From the NCBI RefSeq assembly GCF_011762185.1, contig NZ_JAASQJ010000003.1, positions 620,001-684,000 on the forward strand: a DNA stretch of 64,000 nt, in the 5' to 3' direction. The position numbers and the translations under genes were made by a program. Positions 27,649 to 37,198 of this stretch are shown one piece after another. Below the pieces are notes generated by a model. That model was not told the DNA's origin and searched no databases. It saw only the letters and a program-made list of their open reading frames with translations. Numbering within the stretch: the first letter of the stretch is position 1; the number at the start of each line of letters is the position of its first letter. This DNA is from Dyadobacter arcticus. GTDB lineage: Bacteria > Bacteroidota > Bacteroidia > Cytophagales > Spirosomataceae.

Positions 27649-29124
27649 TTATGGCTCGTCTACACAAGCTACACCTTTACTTGTAAATTGCTCCAAAACA
27701 CCGTTTACAGTTGTAAGTGTTTCTTTCGCTTCGGCTTCATCCTTCGCTTGTATTGCTTTTTCGAAGTAAGGCTTGGCTTTCTTGAATTTTCCACAAACAC
27801 GGCCTTCTATTTCTTTACCACGTTGCTGATATTCAGTCATATTCATGTTATCAACTTCACCTTTCAATAAAACAGCCTCGTTGAAATAGAATACGCCTAG
27901 ATTAAAAAGTGCATCGTAGTTAGCCGCATCCACTTCCAAAACCTTCTTGTAATTGGTTATTGCTTTTCCACTAGCCTCAGTCTGTTTTGCTTTCAATGTC
28001 GCCAGGCTTTTTTCCATACCAGCTACATCATTTCCTTTCGCAGCTTCCTGAGCAGCGGTAATTTCACCCTGCATTTTAGTAATGGCTGCGAGACTTTCTT
28101 TCTTTTTGGCATTAACCTCCGAAAGCTGGCGTTTCAGATCTGCGTTTTTAGGCTGCTTCTTGATCAAAGCTCCAATACGCTTAACTTCGCCATCATAAAC
28201 CTCGATTTTACCTTTTTCACTTTCGATATTTTTGGTAATGCTGGAAGATGCGTTTGTTCCCGTGCCCATTTTAACCTTAATCTGCTTTATACTATCAGCA
28301 GCGGTCCTTTGCATATTGTCATACAAAATAGCCAGGTTAACCATATTCTGCGTATTCTTTGGGTCTGCGGTTGCCAATGCTTCCAATTCTTTAATGGCCT
28401 GATCTTCTTTTCCCGAAGCTAACAGTATGTTAACGATTTCAGCTTTAAGATCCTTATTGTTAGGTGATTGAGTCAATCCCTTATTCAAAGTTTCAATGGC
28501 TTTATCAAAATTATTTTCAGCACGGTAAAGTTGCGCTAAACCATAGAATACACTTGGATCTTTTCCACCGTTAGTCGCATACTTTTCGAACTGATCTCTT
28601 GCAATATCCTTTTTATCAAGCTGCTGAGCTGCAATTCCACCATATAGCGATGCCAGGGTATCTTTTTTGTTGATTTCCTGAGCTATGGTAAACATTTCTA
28701 ATGCTCCTGCGAGGTTTTTCGCCTGGTACTTCTCAGCACCTTGTCTCACAAATGCATTGAAAAGGTTTGTTCCTTCTCCTCCATCCAAACTGGTTTGGGC
28801 TTCCTTGGCAGACTTGCCTGGCTCCCCTTTTTTGGTTTTGTCAAGTTCAACAACTTTTTTATAGGCTTCATATGCAGTCTTTGCTGCACTTGAATCTACC
28901 TGTGATGCCTGAGAAGCGATGTTTTCATACAATTTCGCTCTTTCCATCCAAAATGCAGCTTTTGCACTACTCTTCGGATCTGTGACATCTTTATCGCTTT
29001 TTTCTTTGTCTTTCCGGAATCCATCTACCAATAGCTTAGCAGCAGGGTCCTCCTTTGCAGCATCCTGCGCGAATGACGCAAGGCTGAAAAGGCTGAGGGC
29101 AGATGCAAAAAACAGTTTTTTCAT
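27649..29124 (-). CDS. Secreted tetratricopeptide-repeat protein
   Basis: A 491-residue protein with a clean signal peptide (MKKLFFASALSLFSLASFAQ, about 1-20). TPR-like helical repeats span about 20-260 and 400-480 (for example AKNLAGALEMFTIAQEI and AENNFDKAIETLNKGLTQSPNN). A Lys/Glu/Ala-rich coiled-coil-like region lies at about 265-400. It has few cysteines and no enzymatic motif. It probably works as a periplasmic or outer-membrane scaffold. It is separated from gyrA by a 72-nt gap containing its own promoter-like element, so it need not be co-transcribed with gyrA. Confidence 0.8.
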   Translation of the reverse strand: MKKLFFASALSLFSLASFAQDAAKEDPAAKLLVDGFRKDKEKSDKDVTDPKSSAKAAFWMERAKLYENIASQASQVDSSAAKTAYEAYKKVVELDKTKKGEPGKSAKEAQTSLDGGEGTNLFNAFVRQGAEKYQAKNLAGALEMFTIAQEINKKDTLASLYGGIAAQQLDKKDIARDQFEKYATNGGKDPSVFYGLAQLYRAENNFDKAIETLNKGLTQSPNNKDLKAEIVNILLASGKEDQAIKELEALATADPKNTQNMVNLAILYDNMQRTAADSIKQIKVKMGTGTNASSSITKNIESEKGKIEVYDGEVKRIGALIKKQPKNADLKRQLSEVNAKKKESLAAITKMQGEITAAQEAAKGNDVAGMEKSLATLKAKQTEASGKAITNYKKVLEVDAANYDALFNLGVFYFNEAVLLKGEVDNMNMTEYQQRGKEIEGRVCGKFKKAKPYFEKAIQAKDEAEAKETLTTVNGVLEQFTSKGVACVDEP

Positions 29125-29161
29125 AAATTTTTACTTTGGTTGTGATTGATTGTTAGAGTCC

Positions 29162-29194
29162 TAAATATAAACCAATTAATATAATTTTTACAAA
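29162..29194 (-). promoter_or_regulatory. Candidate promoter of the TPR protein gene
   Basis: Read on the - strand, TTTG (29194-29191) is followed after 21 bp by TATATTTA (29169-29162). This is one base off the Bacteroidota -7 consensus, with consensus spacing. The predicted leader is about 30 nt. Confidence 0.5.
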
Positions 29195-29196
29195 AA

Positions 29197-31842
29197 TCAT
29201 GCCTCTGGCTCATCCAAAGGATCATTTTCATCTTCTTCATCATCGATTATGTCCTCATCCTCGTCAGCATCCGGCTCCTCCGTTTCATCCAATCCATCGG
29301 TAATCAGAATGTCCTCGTCCGTTCCACTAATCACGGTTGCAACTGTCTTGATAATCACATTTCCGTCCTCATCCAGTTCCTCTGCTTTTTCGTCGGGATC
29401 TTTCAAAATTCTTGTTACAGAAGTTATTTCATCTGAATTGTTAAGGCGGATCAATTTCACACCCTGCGTATTCCGTCCTGCAAGTCTGATATCCAATACA
29501 CTCATTCTAATCGCAATACCATTTCTGGTGATGATCATCAGATCGTCCTGCTCAGTAACTTCGCGGATTGCGACCAGTTTACCCACTTTGTCGGTCGCAT
29601 TCATGGTAGATACTCCCTTACCACCGCGTTTGGTAATGCGGTAACTATCTATATTTGAACGCTTTCCAAATCCATTCTCGGATACTACCAGCAATTGTGC
29701 ATCTTCTCTGTTGATACAAACCATTCCGATCACTTTATTGCCCGGATCGGTGAGATTGATGCCTCGAACCCCGGCTGCCGTCCTGCCCATTGGCCTGACG
29801 CCTTTTTCGTTGAAGCGAACCGCGCGACCTGCACTTGAAGCAATCACGATATCATTATCACCATTGGTCAAAGCTACATTCAGCAGGCGGTCACCCTCGT
29901 TAATGGAAATTGCAATGATACCATTCGTACGTGGACGAGAGTAAGCTTCCAGCAAAGTCTTCTTGATTGTGCCCTGTTGCGTGCACATTATGAGGTAATT
30001 ATTGTTGATATAATCCTCATTTGTCAAAGTCCTGACGTTAATTACGGAACGAATTGAATCTCCGCTTTCCAGACTGATCAGATTCTGGATCGGGCGACCT
30101 TTGGATGTTTTGCTTCCCTCAGGAACCTCATAAACCTTCATCCAGAACAACTTACCGTTTTCTGTGAAAATCAAAAGGTAGTTCAGCATTGTTGCTGAAA
30201 ACAAATGCTCCGTAAAATCGGTATCCTTGGTTTTTACGCCGCGTGAGCCTACCCCACCCCTTGTTTGTGTGCGATATTCGATTAGTGGTGTTCTTTTAAT
30301 ATAACCTTCGTTCGAAATGGTAATTAGCATTTCGTCATCCGCGATCATATCCTCATCGCTAAACTGTTCAGCTGCAAATTCAATTACAGTCCTGCGCTCA
30401 TCACCATATCTATCACGAATCTCCGTCAACTCCGTCTTAATGATGTCATACTTCCGGAATTCATTGGCGAGGATATCCCTTAAATCGGTAATCAATACCA
30501 TGATTTCCTCATATTCCTTGATAATCTTGTCTCTTTCAAGACCTGTCAAACGTTGCAACCTTAATTCAAGGATCGCTTTCGCCTGAATTTCGGATAACGC
30601 GAATTGCTCGATCAGACCTGTTTTCGCCGTTTCCGGATCACGTGCATTACGGATCAGTGAGATTACGGCATCCAGATTATCCAATGCGATCAGCAACCCT
30701 TCCAGAATGTGTGCGCGTTTTTCTGCTTCCCGGAGTTCATACTCAGTCCTGCGGGTAATGACTACAATCCGGTGATCTACATAATGTTTAATAAGGTCTT
30801 TCAAATTCAACATGACTGGCCTGCCTTTCACAAGTGCCACATTGTTTACACCAAAAGAAGATTGTAGTGGGGTGTATTTGAAAAGGTGGTTCAGTACAAT
30901 GTTAGGGATCGCATCTTTTTTGAGGTCAAAAACGATCCGCATACCATCCCTATCCGATTCATCACGGATGTCCGAGATACCATCCAGCTTTTTATCATTA
31001 ATCAAACCGGCAATGCGTTCAATCATTGCCGCCTTATTGGTCATGTAAGGTATTTCGGTAACTATTATCTGTTCCCGGCCTGTTTTGGAAACTTCAAAAT
31101 TCGTTTTGGAACGCATGATAATGCTACCGCGACCGGTTTCCATTGCAGACCTCACGCCCTGGTATCCATAGATTATTCCACCCGTCGGAAAATCTGGCGC
31201 CTTTACGTGCTCCATCAATTGCGGGATTGTAATCTCATTGTCATCAATGTAAGCCAGAACACCGTTTACAACCTCTGTTAGATTGTGCGGGGCCATGTTT
31301 GTGGCCATACCTACCGCAATTCCTGAAGAGCCATTTACTAGTAAATTGGGGAATTTCGCGGGAAGAACGGTTGGCTCGCTTAGCGAATCGTCAAAGTTCG
31401 GCTGGAAATCGACGGTATCTTTTCCCAGATCATTAAGCAATTCGTCCGCAATTCTTTTCAGTCTTGCTTCGGTGTACCGCATCGCCGCCGGATTGTCACC
31501 GTCAACAGAACCAAAGTTACCTTGTCCGTCGACGAGCGGATATCGCAATGACCACGGCTGGGCCATACGGACCATCGTATTGTAAACCGAAGCATCACCA
31601 TGCGGGTGATATTTACCCAAAACCTCCCCTACTATACGAGCGGATTTTTTATGGGACCTGTTGTAGTTAACGCCAAGGTCCGACATTCCATAAAGCACGC
31701 GTCTGTGTACAGGTTTCAAACCATCGCGAACGTCGGGTAAAGCGCGGGAAATAATAACTGACATCGAGTAATCGATGTACGCACCGCGCATTTCATCCTC
31801 AATATTAATTGGGATTATATTTTCACCAGAAGATTCTGCCAT
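29197..31842 (-). CDS. gyrA: DNA gyrase subunit A
   Basis: An 881-residue type II topoisomerase subunit. The breakage-reunion domain starts near residue 20 ([27 protein letters not shown] block), and the catalytic tyrosine is Tyr123 in MRYTE. The C-terminal DNA-wrapping pinwheel (about 500-820) includes a GyrA-box-like KRGGKGV near 740. The end is an unusually acidic Asp/Glu tail of about 45 residues. In the quinolone-resistance region the sequence is [11 protein letters not shown], so positions equivalent to E. coli Ser83 and Asp87 are Ala84 and Asn88. The gene is monocistronic or co-oriented with the TPR gene downstream. Confidence 0.97.
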   Translation of the reverse strand: MAESSGENIIPINIEDEMRGAYIDYSMSVIISRALPDVRDGLKPVHRRVLYGMSDLGVNYNRSHKKSARIVGEVLGKYHPHGDASVYNTMVRMAQPWSLRYPLVDGQGNFGSVDGDNPAAMRYTEARLKRIADELLNDLGKDTVDFQPNFDDSLSEPTVLPAKFPNLLVNGSSGIAVGMATNMAPHNLTEVVNGVLAYIDDNEITIPQLMEHVKAPDFPTGGIIYGYQGVRSAMETGRGSIIMRSKTNFEVSKTGREQIIVTEIPYMTNKAAMIERIAGLINDKKLDGISDIRDESDRDGMRIVFDLKKDAIPNIVLNHLFKYTPLQSSFGVNNVALVKGRPVMLNLKDLIKHYVDHRIVVITRRTEYELREAEKRAHILEGLLIALDNLDAVISLIRNARDPETAKTGLIEQFALSEIQAKAILELRLQRLTGLERDKIIKEYEEIMVLITDLRDILANEFRKYDIIKTELTEIRDRYGDERRTVIEFAAEQFSDEDMIADDEMLITISNEGYIKRTPLIEYRTQTRGGVGSRGVKTKDTDFTEHLFSATMLNYLLIFTENGKLFWMKVYEVPEGSKTSKGRPIQNLISLESGDSIRSVINVRTLTNEDYINNNYLIMCTQQGTIKKTLLEAYSRPRTNGIIAISINEGDRLLNVALTNGDNDIVIASSAGRAVRFNEKGVRPMGRTAAGVRGINLTDPGNKVIGMVCINREDAQLLVVSENGFGKRSNIDSYRITKRGGKGVSTMNATDKVGKLVAIREVTEQDDLMIITRNGIAIRMSVLDIRLAGRNTQGVKLIRLNNSDEITSVTRILKDPDEKAEELDEDGNVIIKTVATVISGTDEDILITDGLDETEEPDADEDEDIIDDEEDENDPLDEPEA

Positions 31843-32084
31843 AAAGTGTTAGAAAAGAATCAGAAATTGTTAAGCGAGAGATTGAAATTATTCAACTACC
31901 CAAAAAATTAGTACAATATTATCAGTAACAAAAGGTCAAATTTCGCGATTTTAAAGCACTCTAACAAACTATACTGAGTCCTATTTTGCATTCGGCGCAT
32001 ATGTGTGTGATATCGCGACTTTTAACGCAAAAACCGGCCATGGAAAACTAAATTCGCATGCATCATTAAATTTTTGTTCCTTCC

Positions 32085-32102
32085 AGCTTATAACGTTAAG
32101 CT
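32085..32102. promoter_or_regulatory. Inverted repeat upstream of the GntP-type permease gene
   Basis: The arms AGCTTA and TAAGCT flank TAACGT, ending 21 nt before the ATG at 32124. The site overlaps where a leader or operator is expected for the catabolic operon. No exact -7 element was found in the 281-bp gap shared with gyrA. The call is tentative. Confidence 0.3.
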
Positions 32103-32123
32103 TACTTTTTCACCAAATCACCT

Positions 32124-33428
32124 ATGCCCTTATTACTAACATTTATCGCCATTCTTACCCTCATTGTCCTCATTGCCTGGCTAAAAATTGACACGTTCAT
32201 TTCCTTCCTGCTCGTATCAATCGGACTTGGTTTGGCTAGCGGTCTGGATGTGGAAACGGTAAGTAAAGCGATTCAGAAAGGCGTCGGAGGAACGCTTGGC
32301 GACCTGGTATTAATTGTAGGTTTTGGGGCAATGTTGGGTAAAATGGTGGCAGATAGCGGTGCCGCCCAACGAATTACGGATGCACTAATCGGACTTTTTG
32401 GTCAAAAATATATTCAATGGGGAATGGCGCTCGCTGGTTTCATTATTGGAATTCCATTGTTTTATAATGCAGGTTTTGTCATTGTAATCCCGCTCATATT
32501 CATGATCAGTGCAACAGCGCGCCTCCCGCTTCTATATGTAGGAGTCCCTATGCTGTCTGCTTTATCGGTTGCGCATGGATATCTGCCGCCGCACCCCTCC
32601 CCAGCAGCCATAGCCAGCCAATTAAATGCAGATCTTGGAAAAACACTTTTTTACGGGATCATTGTCTCCCTTCCTGCCATCGCAGTTGCCGGGCCCCTTT
32701 TCGGAAGGACATTAAAAAGGTTTCAGCCCAAGCCAGATGAAGATCTTTTTAATGTAAAACCCAGACCTACCAACGAACTTCCCGGACTGGGAATAAGTGT
32801 GGTTACAGCCCTCCTACCCGTCTTTTTGCTAACTACCATGTCAGGTGTCAAACGCGTTTATCCTTCAAATAAAATAATAGGATTGCTTGCAGAACCCTAC
32901 TTCGGAATGCTCGTTTCTGTTCTTTTTGCGGCTTATGTCCTTGGAATTCTTCGTGGTATGAGTATGAAAAAGGTTAGTAAATCCATGGAAGAAGCGTTCA
33001 AGGGAGTTTCCGTTATTCTGCTGATCATTGCGGGTGCCGGTGTCTTCAAAGAAATTATGACCGCCAGTGGCGTAAGCACCTTCATCGCCGAAAGCCTGAA
33101 AGGAATTGACATTTCGCCCTTGTTACTAAGCTGGGGCATTGCTGCCGTGATCCGGGTTTGCGTTGGTTCTGCAACCGTTGCTGGCCTAACGACGGTAGGC
33201 ATACTTTCACCGCTGCTTGTGAATTCGGCGGTACCTCCCGAATTGCTAGTACTCGCCATTGGATCAGGAAGTTTGATGTTCTCTCACCTTAATGATGGTG
33301 GCTTCTGGCTATTTAAAGAATACTTCAACCTGAGCATTAAAGACACGCTGCTTACCTGGTCGGTAATGGAAACAATTGTGTCTATCATGGGATTGATCGG
33401 CGTTTTAGTGCTAAATTTGTTCATCTGA
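32124..33428 (+). CDS. GntP-family permease (gluconate or D-amino/sugar acid:H+ symporter)
   Basis: A 434-residue inner-membrane transporter with about 12 hydrophobic segments. Family signatures include GFGAMLGKMVADSGAAQRI near residues 65-85, HGYLPPHPSPAAIA near 150 and the C-terminal GSLMFSHLNDGGFWLFKEYF. GntP proteins carry gluconate, related sugar acids or D-serine into the cell with protons. Downstream genes encode RidA, a D-threonine aldolase/D-serine dehydratase-like enzyme and an M19 dipeptidase, so a D-hydroxy-amino acid is a more likely cargo than gluconate. That is inference from context. Confidence 0.9.
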   Translation: MPLLLTFIAILTLIVLIAWLKIDTFISFLLVSIGLGLASGLDVETVSKAIQKGVGGTLGDLVLIVGFGAMLGKMVADSGAAQRITDALIGLFGQKYIQWGMALAGFIIGIPLFYNAGFVIVIPLIFMISATARLPLLYVGVPMLSALSVAHGYLPPHPSPAAIASQLNADLGKTLFYGIIVSLPAIAVAGPLFGRTLKRFQPKPDEDLFNVKPRPTNELPGLGISVVTALLPVFLLTTMSGVKRVYPSNKIIGLLAEPYFGMLVSVLFAAYVLGILRGMSMKKVSKSMEEAFKGVSVILLIIAGAGVFKEIMTASGVSTFIAESLKGIDISPLLLSWGIAAVIRVCVGSATVAGLTTVGILSPLLVNSAVPPELLVLAIGSGSLMFSHLNDGGFWLFKEYFNLSIKDTLLTWSVMETIVSIMGLIGVLVLNLFI

Positions 33429-33530
33429 GTTAATCAAATCTATATTCTGCCGCCTTGTTGACGACTTTTCACAAAGCCTGTCCGGAATTTTTCAATCTAA
33501 TCTCGCTGGCTCACGCCAACATTCTCGAAC

Positions 33531-34010
33531 ATGATGGATAACACTCCTGAATCAAACTTTGCCCAACTTGGGCTTACCCTACCTCCCGCGCCAAAGCCGT
33601 TGGGCGTTTACAAGCCACTTCTCATTGTCGACAAGCGCTGGGTGTACGTGTCCGGGCACGGTACTGTACAGGAGGATGGTACATTGATCAAAGGCCGCAT
33701 CGGAAAAGATATGGATGCCGACCAGGGAAAGTTGGCAGCCCGTCAGGTTGGACTTGCTATTCTGGCAACATTAAAAGCCAATCTCGGGAGCCTTAACCGT
33801 GTGAAGCGTGTAATTAAAGTTTTAGGAATGGTCAATTGCACGGCTGACTTTGAAAAACACCCGTTCATTATCAACGGATGCAGTGAATTGTTTTCAAAAA
33901 TTTGGGGTGAAGAAAATGGCATAGGCGTCAGAAGCGCCGTTGGAATGGGTTCTCTACCCGACAATATTCCAGTAGAAATTGAGGCGATGTTTGAGCTGGA
34001 AGAAAAGTGA
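33531..34010 (+). CDS. RidA/YjgF-family enamine/imine deaminase
   Basis: A 159-residue protein of the RidA family. Such proteins hydrolyse reactive enamines and imines released by PLP enzymes acting on serine or threonine. The C-terminal RSAVGMGSLPDNIPVEIE contains the conserved arginine and the LP...VEIE pattern that define the active site. It is longer than minimal RidA (about 130) through an N-terminal extension. It follows the permease by 102 nt and precedes a PLP enzyme, the expected source of such an imine. A repeat hairpin of the GAATGAGT family begins at the stop codon. Confidence 0.9.
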   Translation: MMDNTPESNFAQLGLTLPPAPKPLGVYKPLLIVDKRWVYVSGHGTVQEDGTLIKGRIGKDMDADQGKLAARQVGLAILATLKANLGSLNRVKRVIKVLGMVNCTADFEKHPFIINGCSELFSKIWGEENGIGVRSAVGMGSLPDNIPVEIEAMFELEEK

Positions 34011-34011
34011 A

Positions 34012-34066
34012 TGAGTGAATAAAATGAATTCACTCATTGACTCATTCAAAATTAACTCACCCATTC
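34012..34066. repeat. Short GAATGAGT/ACTCATTC repeat hairpin, relative of the 21.8-kb array
   Basis: TGAGTGAAT (34012-34020) and ATTCACTCA (34028-34036) are perfect 9-bp complements with a 7-nt loop. They are followed by further ACTCATTC- and ACTCACCCATTC-like words up to about 34066. The same words make up the large array at 21799-22087. It starts 1 nt after the ridA-like stop and ends 12 nt before the next start codon, inside a probable operon. Confidence 0.75.
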
Positions 34067-34078
34067 AACATTCCACCT

Positions 34079-35191
34079 ATGCCCTGGTTTCAGCTTAAAA
34101 ATCCGGAGGCGGTGATATCGCCCTCTTTGCTCTTTTACAAAGAACGCATTGAAAATAATATCCGGAATATGATCAACATTGCAGGTGACGCCGATCGGCT
34201 GATCCCCCATGTGAAAACTCATAAGACCTCCGAAATCGTCAGAATTCAACTCGAACAAGGGATAAGCAAATACAAATGCGCCACCATTGCCGAAGCCGAA
34301 ATGCTTGCTGCGTCAGGTGCGAAATGGATATTGCTTGCCTACCAGATGGTTGGCCCCAACATTACCCGCCTTTTCAAATTAAGGGAAATATATCCCTATG
34401 TCGTCTTTTCTTCCCTAATCGATAACGAGAAATCCGCCAGCGACTTAAATGCCGCGTCGTTGGATAATGGCATGATATCTACAGTATTTTTGGATGTTAA
34501 CAATGGCATGAACCGATCAGGGCACATTACGGACGAAACCATACTTTCTCTTTACAGAAATCTGACCGGATTGTCGCATGTAACGGTTACGGGCATCCAT
34601 GTATATGACGGTCACATTCGAAATGGGGAATTTACCGAGAGAAAATTGGCCGTGGATGAAGCATTTGACAAGGTACTTCCACTATTCGATTTAGTGAGAA
34701 ACGACATCGGAAGTGAACCAATGGTTATTGCCGGAGGATCGCCATCTTTCACAGTTCATGCCATGCGGCCAAATGTTTACCTGAGCCCTGGTACCAATGT
34801 GCTTTGGGACTGGGGATACGGCGACCGTTTCGATGGACAACCTTTTGAACATGCAGCGGTAATCTTAACTCGCGTGATTTCCAAGCCGACACACGGAATG
34901 GTGACTATTGATCTCGGGCACAAAGCGATCGCAGCAGAAAATCCAATTGAAAATCGATTGAAATTGTTGAACCTTCATGGATATACGGTATTGAGCCAGA
35001 GCGAAGAACATGGTGTTTTGGAAGTATCCAGCGACATCTGGGATTCTATTGAGATCGGGCATGTTCTTTATGCGATACCCTACCACGTTTGTCCCACCGT
35101 TGCCTTGCACGACTTTGCAACCGTCATCGAGAATGGCAATATCGTTGCCGAATGGAAAATTACAGCTCGCAGCCGGAGAATCACAATCTAA
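34079..35191 (+). CDS. PLP-dependent D-threonine aldolase / D-serine dehydratase-like enzyme (alanine-racemase fold)
   Basis: A 370-residue fold-type III PLP enzyme. The PLP lysine is probably Lys46 in LIPHVKTHKT. A barrel domain fills about 10-250 and a beta domain follows. The C-terminal metal site reads HVC (His336, Cys338), which resembles the zinc site of eukaryotic-type D-serine dehydratase more than the His-Asp site of manganese D-threonine aldolase. It should cleave or dehydrate a D-beta-hydroxy amino acid. An in-frame TTG at 34037 lies inside the repeat hairpin, so the ATG at 34079 was chosen. RidA upstream fits a dehydratase that releases an enamine. Confidence 0.85.
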   Translation: MPWFQLKNPEAVISPSLLFYKERIENNIRNMINIAGDADRLIPHVKTHKTSEIVRIQLEQGISKYKCATIAEAEMLAASGAKWILLAYQMVGPNITRLFKLREIYPYVVFSSLIDNEKSASDLNAASLDNGMISTVFLDVNNGMNRSGHITDETILSLYRNLTGLSHVTVTGIHVYDGHIRNGEFTERKLAVDEAFDKVLPLFDLVRNDIGSEPMVIAGGSPSFTVHAMRPNVYLSPGTNVLWDWGYGDRFDGQPFEHAAVILTRVISKPTHGMVTIDLGHKAIAAENPIENRLKLLNLHGYTVLSQSEEHGVLEVSSDIWDSIEIGHVLYAIPYHVCPTVALHDFATVIENGNIVAEWKITARSRRITI

Positions 35192-35214
35192 CTTAAATTC
35201 TTAATCGATCATCA

Positions 35215-36285
35215 ATGTTCCTATTTGATGCCCACCTGGACCTTTCCATGAATGCTGTGGAATGGAACCGCGATCTGACACAAGATCTCATGGCGATTCG
35301 TGAACGCGAAAAAGGTATGACTGACAAGCCCGACCGTGGTAAAGGAGTTGTAAGTTTTCCTGAGATGCGAAAAGGTAAAATTGGAATGTGCGTTGCTACG
35401 CAAATAGCCAGGTTCGTAAAGCCAGATAGTCAAATCCCCGGCTGGCATTCGCAGGCTCAGGCCTGGGCACAAACACAAGCACAGATTGCCTGGTACAAAG
35501 CCATGGAGGATGCGGGCGAAATGGTACAGATCACTAATCTTGCCGCTTTGCAATACCACATGCACCTCTGGCAAACCGCTGATTCGACTGAAAATTTGCC
35601 CATTGGATATATTCTGAGCCTGGAAGGTGCGGACTCTTTGATCAGCCTCAACAACCTTGAAATCGCATACGGATATGGTCTGCGGGCGATCGGACCGGCG
35701 CATTATGGGCCTGGGGTCTACGCCTACGGAACTGATTCCGACGCGCCATTAACGCAGAAAGGCAAAGACCTTCTCACGGAAATGGATGCTTTGGACATGA
35801 TCCTGGACGCAACACATTTGTGCGATACCGCATTCTGGGAAGCATTGGATATTTTCAAAGGGCCAGTTTGGGCGAGCCACAATCTGGCACGGGCGATTAC
35901 GCCGCATAACCGTCAGTTTTCCGATGAAATGATTAAAGTCTTATTGGAAAGAAATGCGGTAATCGGAATGGCGTTTGATGCGTGGATGATGATTCCAGGC
36001 TGGATCCGAGGTAAGTCGACACCTGAAAGCACCGGACTAAAAATTGAACATATCGTAAATCATATCGATCACATTTGTCAGCTAGCAGGCAATGCAAATC
36101 ATGTAGGGATCGGTTCTGACCTTGACGGTGCATACGGAAAGGAACAGTCTCCTGGAGATCTGGATTCGATTGCTGATCTTCAAAGCATCACTACATTACT
36201 TGCAGGTCGTGGCTATTCCAAGGAAGATATTGAGCAAATAATGTGGCGCAACTGGATTAATTTTTTGGAAATAAACTGGGACTGA
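35215..36285 (+). CDS. Membrane dipeptidase, peptidase family M19
   Basis: A 356-residue zinc dipeptidase of the renal-dipeptidase family. Metal-site motifs are seen in order: DAHLD at residues 5-9 (H-x-D), the bridging Glu in SLEGADSL near 137, HLCD near 203, SHN near 223 and GIGSDLDG near 303. These enzymes release amino acids from dipeptides, including ones with a D-residue at the C-terminal position. It starts 23 nt after the PLP enzyme and ends the operon before a strong terminator. It could feed D-amino acids to the upstream enzyme. It has no signal peptide, so it probably acts in the cytoplasm. Confidence 0.9.
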   Translation: MFLFDAHLDLSMNAVEWNRDLTQDLMAIREREKGMTDKPDRGKGVVSFPEMRKGKIGMCVATQIARFVKPDSQIPGWHSQAQAWAQTQAQIAWYKAMEDAGEMVQITNLAALQYHMHLWQTADSTENLPIGYILSLEGADSLISLNNLEIAYGYGLRAIGPAHYGPGVYAYGTDSDAPLTQKGKDLLTEMDALDMILDATHLCDTAFWEALDIFKGPVWASHNLARAITPHNRQFSDEMIKVLLERNAVIGMAFDAWMMIPGWIRGKSTPESTGLKIEHIVNHIDHICQLAGNANHVGIGSDLDGAYGKEQSPGDLDSIADLQSITTLLAGRGYSKEDIEQIMWRNWINFLEINWD

Positions 36286-36359
36286 ACCTGTTAGCGATAA
36301 ATTCGGCTAGATTTATTAAATCTAATATTTTCTTAATATTATAATAAAAACAATATCAG

Positions 36360-36402
36360 AAAAGCTTTGCAAATTGCGCCCAGCATTGCGAAGCTTTTTT
36401 TT
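36360..36402 (+). terminator. Intrinsic terminator of the permease-RidA-PLP-dipeptidase operon
   Basis: The arms AAAAGCTTTGCAA and TTGCGAAGCTTTT form a 13-bp stem with one wobble, a 13-nt loop and a run of T residues. It lies 74 nt after the dipeptidase stop. Confidence 0.9.
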
Positions 36403-36539
36403 ATTTTAGGTGGTTTGCAACAATTTCGACTGCTTATTTGTAGCTGTTATCAATAAGTGTTGTATTCAGAAAATGTTACGGCGCATGAATCGAACGGTAC
36501 CCCAGGCTTTTGATTACCTATTATTTTCAGATTAAAACA

Positions 36540-36791
36540 ATGAGCAAAACATACAAGATTTCATTTCGGACGCGCATCAAAAATAATAAGTCCTTTCAGA
36601 AATTACATGACTGCCTGAAGCAATTAAATGTTAAACACTGGGCTTACGATTTTCAGGAATACCTGCTCACACTCACCTCAGAATTATCGGATTTTAGTTT
36701 AATCCAGGCCACGTTGCGATCGGCAGGTTATGTCTGTCATTTTATCAAGCTTGAGAATCTTGATGAGACAGGAAATTTCTCCCTAACCTGA
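36540..36791 (+). CDS. Small protein of unknown function, HMA-like pattern without cysteines
   Basis: An 83-residue cytoplasmic protein. Its predicted strand-helix-strand-strand-helix-strand order (YKISFRTRI, KLHDCLKQL, HWAYDF, LLTLTS, LIQATLRSAGY, HFIKL) resembles the ferredoxin-like fold of heavy-metal-associated domains, but the CxxC metal motif is absent. The ATG at 36540 was preferred to a TTG at 36510, which would add ten unhelpful residues. It has its own upstream gap and a weak hairpin directly after the stop. Function is not assigned. Confidence 0.6.
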   Translation: MSKTYKISFRTRIKNNKSFQKLHDCLKQLNVKHWAYDFQEYLLTLTSELSDFSLIQATLRSAGYVCHFIKLENLDETGNFSLT

Positions 36792-37099
36792 AAGGATCAC
36801 ACCTTTTCAAAGCAAATAAATGTGGTCATGGATTCCTTCATGCTTTGACGATAGTCCGGTTTTATATTAGCTTAGTGTCGGCAACCTCTTTCATCATATT
36901 ACAGGAATCAGCCGCTCCGCCAAGGTCCGGCCGGGCAGAGCATCAGAAATGACTTTGCAAGCAAATTACTTTGCTGTTTTCCGTAAAATAATGTGATGGA
37001 TGAACACAAATACGGGTTTTTTGTAAACCTTAGATTAGTCAAGGACTACAATCATGTAATCGCAGATTAATGCTGTGCCACTCTTTGTTGTGGGTTGCG
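36792..37099. other. Gene-free stretch ending in a strong terminator
   Basis: No convincing reading frame is present. A weak hairpin (GAAAGG/CCTTTTC, about 36791-36811) follows the small gene. The remainder has no exact TAnnTTTG match, yet it ends in a strong terminator at 37100-37127 that belongs to no obvious protein gene. It is either a long 3' leader-out of the small gene or an untranslated RNA. Confidence 0.4.
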
Positions 37100-37127
37100 G
37101 GCGGTCAGAAATGACCGCCATTTTTTT
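37100..37127 (+). terminator. Strong intrinsic terminator with GAAA tetraloop
   Basis: GGCGGTCA and TGACCGCC pair perfectly around GAAA, followed by A and seven T residues. It lies 72 nt upstream of the TPR/LuxR regulator gene and 309 nt after the nearest upstream stop. Confidence 0.9.
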
Positions 37128-37198
37128 GAATCCGGTTTTAGTGTAACTTTCCTTTTTCATATCATTATCTAATTTCGTATCCCCTTCTTTTTGCTCAA

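Noticed and set aside
35221..35703. 160-codon frame antisense to the dipeptidase gene
   Set aside because: Overlaps the conserved metal-site coding region of the M19 gene; no domain of its own.
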